The position numbers were made by a program, and so were the translations under genes. 64,000 bases of DNA, from positions 34,658,159-34,722,158 of the forward strand of contig NW_022145605.1 of NCBI RefSeq assembly GCF_000002235.5. The letters run 5' to 3'. This document shows positions 57,501 through 64,000 of the stretch, one piece after another. Numbering within the stretch: the stretch's first letter is position 1; each line of letters opens with the position of its first letter. Source of the stretch: Strongylocentrotus purpuratus. Taxonomy: Eukaryota > Echinodermata > Echinoidea > Camarodonta > Strongylocentrotidae. The notes under the pieces were generated by a model that saw nothing but the letters and a program-made list of their open reading frames with translations, had not been told where the DNA came from and did not search any database.

Positions 57501-60500
57501 ATTTTGGAATCATCAAATTGATAAAAAATGCAATTAAGAAAACTCATTCTTGATGTGAAGCACATGAACTGCACACAGATATTACACATACATGTGGCAT
57601 GAAAGTGTGGACCAAACTTATCAGTTTTTCTTGTTGTATTTTTTTAATATGAGGGCATTTAAAGAGCAATGCTTTTCAGGGAACATTTCTTCTGTGACAA
57701 ACTGACATACAACAGCCAGAAAAAGAACAAGAAAACCCACAAATTATTTTCTAACCTTTGTACCACCAGAACTCAACATGATCTTATTTCATGTTCATTT
57801 TCTATACTACTTGGTAATGTATGAGAAACAAATTGATAGAATAGCTTGGACTTGCGTTTATAAATATAAAATTTTCCTCATCTCCCTCCTTTACCAAACA
57901 GAAATACAACTTGGATACAGTTGCAGAGCAGGTTGATCTTCCTGGTGCCTTCATACTTGGTGCTGGAGCTGGTCCCCATGCTGCTGTTGGTACCAATAAT
58001 GAGGTAAAACCAGGGCACTGTGGATGGTTCTATTTTTGTGTGATAAGTGTGATTAGGCCTGATAAAAACCCGATTTAAATCGGTTTCCCAATTTTTATGC
58101 CTCCGTTACGAAGTAGCCGGAGGCATTATGTTTTCAGGTTGTCCGTCCGTCCGTCCGTCCGTCCGTCCGTCCGTACGTCTGTACGTACGTCCCGTTCTCG
58201 TGATCACGTTATCTGAAGAACGGATCAATGGATTCCTACCAAACTTTGGTCATATATGTATCTAGCAAAGTCGATGAACTGATTAGATTTTGGGGTCACG
58301 AGGTCAAAGGTCAAAGGTCACAGGGCTCATTATGTATGCAAAAACAGCTCGTGATCGCGTTATCTGAAGAACCGATGGATGGATTCCTGCCAAACTTTGG
58401 TCATGTATGTATCTTGTAGAGTCGATGAACTGATTAGATTTTGGGGTCACGAGGTCAAAGGTCAAAGGTCACAGGGCTCATTATGTATGCAAAACGGCTC
58501 GTGATCGCGTTATCTGAAGAACCGATAGATGGATTCCTGCCAAACTTTGGTCATGTATGTATCTTGCAGAGCCAATGAACTGATTAGATTTTGGGTCACG
58601 AGGTCAAAGGTCAAAGGTCACAGGGCTCATTATGTATGCAAAAACAGCTTGTGATCGCGTTATCTCAAGAACCGATTGATGGATTCCTGCCAAACTTAGG
58701 TCATGTATGTTACTTGCAGAGCCGATGAACTTATTAGATTTTGGGTAACGAGGTCAAAGGTCAAAGGTCACAGCGCCCATTATGTATGCAAAAACAGCTT
58801 GTGATCGCGTTATCATTAGAACAGATTGATGGATTCCTGCCAAACTTAGATCATTTATGTATCTTGCAGAGCCAATGAACTGTGTAGATTCTTGGTTCAT
58901 AAGGTCCAAGGTCATGGGCTCATTATGTATGCAAAAATAGCTTGTGAACGCATTCTCATTAGAACTGACAGATGGATTACTATTTAACTCTGGATATCTT
59001 GCAGAGCCAATGAGCTGAGTAGATATTAGGATCATGAGGTCAAAGTTCAAAGGGTCATATATGTATATGAGAAATTGTTTGTAATCACGATATTCTGAGA
59101 ACCTGTTAATGGATTACAATTGAACTTGAATTTGAAAAATTTCTTCTGTTTTGGTTTGTAAAATTGCTCTATGACGGAGGCATCATTTTCGACTGCGCGC
59201 AGTCGAATTCCATCTAGTTTTTATTTTTCCCGATTTTTTACCAGATTTCTTTCTTCTTCTCTCTTTTATCCTAATTTTACTGATTTCCCGTTATTTTCTC
59301 TAATTTTCCCTATTTTTTTCCCAATTTTCTTATTTGTACGGGGGGAATGTTGTTAGATGCCATTTTCCCCGCGAATCCTTTTCTCTTTTATTTACTCAAG
59401 GGGGGCATGGTTGAGGGGAAAACAAAAAACCTATTATTTTTTTTTAGTGCTCACTATCACCCTGTTAGAGTTAACATAGATTATTGACATGAAAATCATT
59501 GCAGCTACAAGCAGAATAGAGACTTTTTAAAAAATGGATGTTTTCTATTGACTCAAGGGGACGTTGCATCCTGCCATGACCCGAGGAGCGCCGAGGAGTC
59601 ATTATAGCCTGTATTGAAACAGCCAGGCCTCAAATATTAAAGCAGTCGATATGTCCTTTATATACCGATTTGACACAAAAATCTACCAAGAATTCTTACC
59701 TTATCCTTTTCTTGAGTAAAGATTGGTTAAAACATCACAGAAAATCCGAGACACTGCTGTTAATCTTTGCTGGAAAGGTGGCTGAATGTTACAATCATTT
59801 GGGAATCGCAGACAAAAAGTAGTGTATGGTATCCGCGCTCGCACAAAGTAAGTTTTAACACGTAAATCAATGGGGATCTCATCAAAATTGTACTATTTTC
59901 CTGGTACCCGTAATCTTTGGAGAATCTCACTAATAAACTATTAACTGTTACTGGCATCGCTTGTTTCTTTACGAGAATGGCTAAAATCAGGACTCCAATT
60001 TCGACCAATCAGATAGCTAGATTTCTAAAGAGAGGTATTTAACACGATCTATATAGCATTAGAAGGGAAGGGGGGGGGGGGGGGTGATGAATCTTGCCAG
60101 ATCAGGTTTTAGGGCTATGAAGGATAGGAACCATTTTTCAATATTCAATGTGCATAGAGAATACAGGTGTTACCCTTCTTGTAAAGAGTAAGTCTCGACA
60201 AGAGCGCACTTTAAAAATCTCAATTTATGTGATTGCAGATGATCGCCAATATCAGGACCAGATCGGCTGACAGCGAGGGCGACAATCAGACCCGTCTCTC
60301 GTCCATCCTTCCAGAAGATGGCTCCTACTGTCTCAAGTGCAGTCCTACCAGAGATTTCAACCTCCTGGCAAACTTGATGGCTTCTGAAGGAAAACCGGGC
60401 AAGGTACATATCTAGGGGTCAGTGACAAAGACGTAACTCTATATTGTGCCAAAATGTGTATTTGATATCAAAATGTTCAGAAAAATGTGGGCTTTCCAGG

Positions 60501-62851
60501 AGACACAAAGACTTAACTCCACCCACCACCCCATTAAAGTCAATGGCTAGTGGAACATAGACTTAACGTCTTAAGGCCCATATGTTCAGTGACACATACA
60601 TTGTAAACCACTTTTTCTCAAAATGGCCAAAATGGAATTACCAATATATTTTGGCACAATATAGAGTTACGTCTTTTTGTCACTGACCCCTCGATACAGT
60701 ATTGTTCAACAGTAACATATTTATGGGTTGGATGAGGAGGGGGGGGGGTGCATTTAAATGGCAGGTAGGGAAAAAAAGAGAGTAAGAGAGGAAGAAACTG
60801 AGATTGCAAAGGGAATATGAATGGTGAAAAGAAATTGGGAAAGGAAGATGAAAAGATGATAATAGAGGCCCACAGTCACGCCTCCCCAATTGTTAATTCA
60901 CATTGCATCCACAAGAGATTGTGAGGACTCATAATTTTAGCTAGCTTCGATAAAGCCTGTTTTCATTAAGGATTTGGCAATGAAGTCTAGTTTCTCATTA
61001 TGTCCAGCAGCCAGTCAGAATAAGTCTATATTTTGTGCACTAGATTCCTTTAGTTTCCGTTAATTGTCCCATTTTGGTTTCTGTTCATTCTTGCTGCTAC
61101 CATGACTGCACGACAAAAAACTTTAGTACCGGTAAATCTTTATTCACTGTTATTCTTTGAATTTGTTTATTGTTAAAGCCTATGTACATTTACAGAATGT
61201 AGCTTAGGGGTTTTTAGAGGAACTTGTTTCATAATTTGCATCTCACATCCTAAACTATGGTTCTTTAGTGCTATTTATCTTTCAATTTGATTCAGAAGTC
61301 TGATTTTCATACCTTTGAATCTTATTCAGGTGCTCGAGGTGAAATGCCAAACCAGACGGAGTCCTGACAACTTTGTATCACTCATGCGACACTTTATCCA
61401 CAAGCACTATGGAAAAGACAAGTTTATCGGCTTAGGAGGTGTGTTTGTTATTGAAGAAGGAAAAGCAAAGATACATATAATGGTGAGTATATTGAAAAAA
61501 CGAGCTGGCTGTTGATTCAATGAATTTCAACACTTTGGTTGCTTTCTTTGTCTCTCTGCACTGTCACTCATTTGCCAAATGTGCTATTTCTCACAGAACA
61601 ATGTGCACCGAGTGGTGGAAGAATTATTTTGCAAAATTACCAATATCGGGTGTTCATTAGCTTTATGACAACTCATTTGATACCAGTATGAATTAATAAA
61701 GTGCTGGAAATGGTTAAATAATCTTGAAGCCTTTGGTATATATCTATCCCATGATGTACACAATGTTTCACAGGGAGATGATTTGTTTGACATATAAAGA
61801 GTTAATCGCTTTGAAGGTTTCCTTTACTTCTGGGCCCCGTTGCATTAAACTTAACATTGATGGTAACTTTGCCATCAATGGCAACTACCATGGTAACAGG
61901 GCTCAACAGCCAATCAAAATCAAGGTTTCCATGGTAGTTAAAATTGATGGCCAAGTTACCATCAATAGCAAGTTTTGTGCAACGGGACCCTGGTTCAGAA
62001 AGAAACTACATTTTGAGAGAAAATTGACTAAAAGCAATTCCCAATTGTTGATCATAACTCACAACACTGATATACACAACAAGATGATCTATTCATCAGC
62101 TATTCTTTTAATGTAGTTTATTTATAATTTCATTTAAAATATTTCATTCACTGTTTTATTTTTTTAGTAATAATTTTGTCTTTATCATAAGACCTGTTCG
62201 ACAGGATTTCTAATACTGTTACTTTCGTGACTTTTGTTAGTATGTGCTTCTGTTGAAAGACACCATAATTCATTTATAACGCTAACGTTACAGCATACCT
62301 GTCTCCAGAGATGGCTTTTTTCCCTTTTTTTTGGGGGGGGGGGGGGGGGGTATGATCGCCTTGTCAGTTCTATAGTTCAGTGTTAAAGTATAGGTCAACT
62401 AACACAATGCTTTGCTGCACACATTGCCCACTTTCCAGATATTCAGTGCAACCACTGAAGTCTGCTCAAGTCTATTTAACTGAGCTTCGGTAGAAACTGA
62501 CTTTTTACATTCCAATGGGGGTTACTGTCTGGGTCTATTCTGGGTATACAATACCATTACCTTTACTTTCCTGGTCTTAAGTAAAAACACATTGATTGGT
62601 GAAGTAATACCTTGAGCAAATGTTGTCAGAAGCAATTTTGGATCATTCTTGGGGATAGTGTACATTATCTATAACATATAACTGTAACTTGTATATGTAA
62701 CAAACTCTTTTTTTCCTGCTTAATTTTCTCTGCTCAGCCTGACTTTTCCAAGAAACCCCTAGACACTGAGGAAGACGTGAATAAATGGTTAAAGTTCTTT
62801 GAGTTCAAAGCCCCTCTCATCTGCTGCAGTGTGTTCGTCACCCATGATCCG
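45508..62851 (+). CDS. C11orf54-like: C11orf54/PTD012-type ester hydrolase, last exon(s) outside window
   Basis: Seven exons in phase encode the first 260 residues: 45508-45580, 55497-55595, 56100-56173, 57902-58003, 60239-60403, 61330-61482, 62738-62851. Matches to the DUF1907 family of human C11orf54 run throughout: EVNVVDCPDLT, GGVPYLVPL, LPGAFILGAGAGP, LLANLMASEGKPGKV, GGVFVIEEGKAKIHIMP and EDVNKWLKFFEFKAPLI. The human protein is a roughly 315-residue zinc-containing ester hydrolase; its His-rich metal site (HYHYDTT region) lies in the C-terminal part, here beyond 64000. I found no such exon in 62852-64000. The N-terminus (MAANTGMPVTRRAMVVPDLD) starts at a good AAAATGG context. Intron 1 is unusually long (9.9 kb) and full of mobile DNA. 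Confidence 0.9.
46516..46602. repeat. GGA trinucleotide microsatellite
   Basis: About 87 bp of AGG/GGA repeats, 70 bp left of the large nested element. Open frames (poly-Glu or poly-Pro) are artefacts. Confidence 0.9.
47185..47325 (-). mobile_element. SINE with a 7SL-like head
   Basis: On the minus strand the segment starts GGCGTTGTGGCGTGCGCC, then TGTAATCCAGCTA, resembling the 5' Alu domain of SRP (7SL) RNA (human GTGGCGCGTGCCTGTAGTCC). It continues with GCAGGTTCGAAACTGAG and the tail GTCTTTCGGATGGTGACG, GGTCGGTCCC shared with 2105-2225. It may be a chimeric 7SL/tRNA-type SINE. It lies within the outer palindromic element. Confidence 0.5.
48640..48765 (+). repeat. Internal direct repeat A1
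   Basis: AAGGATAACATCAAACAAA, GATGACGCTCTTTTCATTTC and GCGAATACAAAAGAAAAG recur at 50281-50402. In the right copy the sequence runs straight on to ATGCCGTGGCAGGATTTCAC; in the left copy that phrase follows only at about 49239, so roughly 460 bp (48766-49225) separates the parts. Confidence 0.8.
48938..49020. repeat. 25 bp perfect hairpin
   Basis: Arms 48938-48962 and 48996-49020 are exact reverse complements (starting TGTTTTCACGAAGTGACGG) with a 33 bp loop. It lies in the segment present only in the left copy of the internal repeat. Function unknown. Confidence 0.85.
49733..49885 (+). mobile_element. tRNA-derived SINE, AGTGGTAGAGC family
   Basis: GCGCTATAGCCCAGTGGTAG (A-box-like), CTCGTAACCGGGGGCTCCC, AAACCAAGTCGATATGCAA, GGAGAGGACTTAAACCG and CCGGTCCCC follow the same order as the minus-strand copy at 34930-35076. 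Its B-box is degraded. A MITE follows immediately. Confidence 0.7.
49886..50212. mobile_element. GC-rich MITE, GCTATGGTCACA ends
   Basis: Perfect 12 bp terminal inverted repeats, GCTATGGTCACA and TGTGACCATAGC, enclose 300 bp of strongly GC-rich sequence full of GGCGGCGACC/GCCGCTCGG motifs, unlike its AT-rich surroundings. Non-coding. It is inserted next to the SINE at 49733. Confidence 0.75.
50281..50402 (+). repeat. Internal direct repeat A2
   Basis: Second copy of 48640-48765, 1.64 kb away and continuous with the ATGCCGTGGCAGGATTTCAC phrase. It shows the interior of the 6.3 kb element is partly self-duplicated. Confidence 0.8.
51080..51870 (+). repeat. Internal direct repeat B1
   Basis: TTCTTCGCGAAGAAATATTC, CCCGACAATACG, AATAAACAATCAGAA, AGTAGCCAAAGT, AAGACGAGAGCG and AACGGGCGCGAAAGCT recur in the same order at 52680-53755. 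The blocks represent a decayed tandem duplication of roughly 1.9 kb inside the 6.3 kb element. Confidence 0.7.
52680..53755 (+). repeat. Internal direct repeat B2
   Basis: Second copy of 51080-51870, with extra sequence between its parts. It ends just before the right subterminal GGGCGC-rich region of the 6.3 kb element. Confidence 0.7.
53962..54650 (+). repeat. Palindromic 35 bp minisatellite
   Basis: Tandem units of about 35 bp, CTAACTGGAACCAGTTGGGT followed by AACTGGAAATGAATT, some with an extra half unit (ATGAATGCTAACTGGAA). Each unit contains the near-palindrome CCAGTTGGGTAACTGG. It forms the right array of the outer element; the left counterpart is mostly shorter CAATTG/CAGTTG motifs. 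Confidence 0.85.
56345..56455 (-). repeat. 120 bp dispersed repeat, copy 3
   Basis: Reverse-complement relative of 26780-26905 and 38247-38370 (CTTATGTTATTTGAGAGC, GATAACCACCTGTC on the minus strand). It lies in intron 3 of the C11orf54-like gene. Confidence 0.55.
56460..56745. repeat. GC-rich repeat fragment
   Basis: Contains TAGGTCACATATAAACCGGG, TGTGGTCACATATTGTGCGG and GCCGAGTGCCGCCCGAGTGC. Composition and the GGTCACA phrases resemble the MITE at 49886-50212, but clean ends are not evident. Confidence 0.35.
58097..59217 (+). mobile_element. Tandem-repeat element with ATGCCTCCG ends and DR1 motifs
   Basis: Starts ATGCCTCCGTTACGAAGTAG followed by a GTCC microsatellite (58139-58175) and ends near TGACGGAGGCATCATTTTCG. 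Between lie about seven degenerate units of roughly 150 bp, each with a GTGATCGCGTTATCTGAAGA start. Four units carry three AGGTCA half-sites spaced by one base (58301-58320, 58452-58471, 58601-58620, 58751-58770). A TTTTTAT phrase is present at both borders, a possible target duplication. Non-coding; intron 4 of the C11orf54-like gene. Confidence 0.7.
60414..60691. mobile_element. 278 bp MITE, AGGGGTCAGTGACAAA ends
   Basis: The left end AGGGGTCAGTGACAAAGACG, then TAACTCTATATTGTGCC, is mirrored at the right by GGCACAATATAGAGTTACG, then TTTGTCACTGACCCCT. The arms are about 40 bp and nearly perfect, so this copy is young. It starts 10 bp after the end of exon 5 of the C11orf54-like gene. Confidence 0.85.
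61832..61990. mobile_element. MITE, GGGCCCCATTGCA family, copy 2
   Basis: Same length and arms as 22301-22459 (GGGCCCCGTTGCATTAAACT, ATTGATGGTAACTTTG and the inverse). It lies in intron 6 of the C11orf54-like gene. Confidence 0.8.
62318..62352. repeat. T-run/G-run junction
   Basis: A T-rich stretch runs directly into about 19 consecutive G. One of many long G or C homopolymers in the window. Confidence 0.8.
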
Positions 62852-63005
62852 GTAAGTACATTACGTGTATATTTCTGTCTGTCTGTTTGGTTTTTGTCTC
62901 TCTTTTTCTCCCTCCTTTCCCCTCTCTCCTCCCTTCTCCTACCTTGTCTAAGGTTTGCCTGTCGGGGCAAGAAGTAATGTGTGCAAGGCTCATTCCATAT
63001 AGGTG

Positions 63006-63180
63006 TGGAGGTGTCATGGTATATTGATTCGTTCACTTGACTCTCCATCCAAAGTTTGAGGGTTCAAATCCCATCCCAGCATCAGTGTCCTTTGGCAAGA
63101 CATTCATCCACATTTGCCACTCTCTACCCAGGTTTAGATGCCTACCTGATATGCTAGAAAGCTATACATTTGGCCGCTTG
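63006..63180 (+). mobile_element. tRNA-derived SINE, best copy of the ACATTTGCCACTCT family
   Basis: GTGTCATGGTATATTGATTC, GTTCACTTGACTC, the B-box-like GAGGGTTCAAATCCC, TTTGGCAAGACATTCATCC and ACATTTGCCACTCTCTACCC are all present in order. It lies after exon 7 of the C11orf54-like gene. Confidence 0.7.
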
Positions 63181-63584
63181 GCTATGACCAGATTGATAAT
63201 GTTGGACAGCCAGGAATGTTACAGCTTGATGGACATAGGTGCTATACATGAAGCGACTATTGTTATTGTTATTACTGATGCTACGATACACAGATGAAGG
63301 GAGAACTCTCTCACCACAGTTTCTGAGAATAAAAGATCATACATGTCAATTCTTCTCATGTTATATTTAACCATACAGTTTGATATAACCTAAAGCAGGT
63401 TATTCCCCTTAGCACAAAACACAAAGGAGGGTTAAATTTAACTCATGGTTCAAACCCTCATTTACATAACCGATGGTTTAAAATTAGCGCAAATTAAGCG
63501 AACCTTGCCTTGCGTGCGTCTAATATTGGACCTCTGACTGTGTCTCGCTTATTTTGAACTTATTTTAGACCATGGTTTATTTAA

Positions 63585-64000
63585 AGGTAATACAAAGTTT
63601 TGGGAATTTTTGAAAATTGGGTGGATAGTGATTCTTTACCATTTGGATATATTTGGTTGACCCTGTGGATGTATTATAAGCACTAGAAAAAATAGCCCCT
63701 ATAACACTTCTGCTTTCGAGAAAAATTGAATATAAAAATTTACCGGTGCTCCCGGTAAATTTTGATAAATTTCAAATAGCGCCTATGGCCTTACAGTGTT
63801 ACTAGCTGCGACCATGAACATCTCAGAATATGTAGTTGTGATATATTTCCAAAGGGGAATAGCTTATCGGTCGATTTTAGTCAAGAAACATTGTTTTATA
63901 GCTTAATTAATATCTTGACCTTGAGAGGGAGCTATACAACATAAAGAGTTTAGTATTAACAATTTCAAAACTTTAGACTCGTTTTCAACCGCGACAACGA
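63585..64000. mobile_element. TTAA-type MITE, copy 2, cut by window end
   Basis: Begins AGGTAATACAAAGTTTTGG right after TTAA (63581-63584) and matches 39883-40386 in reverse orientation over the remaining 416 bp, through the TAATATCTTGACCTTGAGAG phrase. The far end lies outside. Confidence 0.8.

Noticed and set aside
62852-64000. A final exon of the C11orf54-like gene with the His-rich zinc site
   Set aside because: No HxHxD-like coding stretch with an acceptor is visible; the region holds a SINE and a MITE, so the exon is likely beyond the window.

Overview
The window is AT-rich metazoan DNA with many short exons, GT-AG introns and a dense load of tRNA-derived SINEs, small inverted-repeat elements (MITEs), microsatellites and poly-G tracts. 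Gene content and repeat style suggest a marine invertebrate deuterostome, most likely an echinoderm such as a sea urchin. The species assignment is inference; no ribosomal or mitochondrial marker is present.

Four protein genes can be built exon by exon with consistent splice phase. (1) The 3' ten exons of a coiled-coil protein with a polyglutamine run, + strand, 215-6468, entering from the left edge. (2) A complete ABCC10/MRP7-type ABC transporter, + strand, 18 coding exons at 19383-38954, preceded by a TATA promoter and a probable non-coding first exon near 16.7 kb. (3) A complete three-exon F-box protein resembling FBXO39, - strand, 44264 down to 41602. (4) Seven exons of a C11orf54 (PTD012)-type ester hydrolase, + strand, 45508-62851, leaving the right edge without its last exon(s). 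Genes 1 and 2 are in tandem, 2 and 3 converge, and 3 and 4 diverge from a shared 1.2 kb interval. No common pathway links them.

Non-genic layout: 6.7-16.6 kb is intergenic and full of CT/GA tracts, a 440 bp direct duplication flanking a degenerate GGGGCACTT array, and a 3.4 kb element with terminal inverted repeats ending about 200 bp before the transporter promoter. The transporter introns hold MITEs, SINEs, a LINE 3' fragment a few bases from a splice donor, and a 1.75 kb GAT microsatellite. The first intron of the C11orf54 gene (about 9.9 kb) holds a nested mobile element: a 6.3 kb TAA-flanked inverted-repeat element sitting inside a palindrome-rich element built from CAATTG/CAGTTG motifs. 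Another intron of the same gene carries a 150 bp tandem array with four perfect DR1 nuclear-receptor-type sites.

A recurring theme is tandem duplication of exon fragments, seen in coiled-coil exon 3, the coiled-coil last exon, transporter exon 11 and the transporter last exon. One of these could supply a working alternative last exon. I found no CRISPR, operon, tRNA gene, rRNA gene or intact autonomous transposase.
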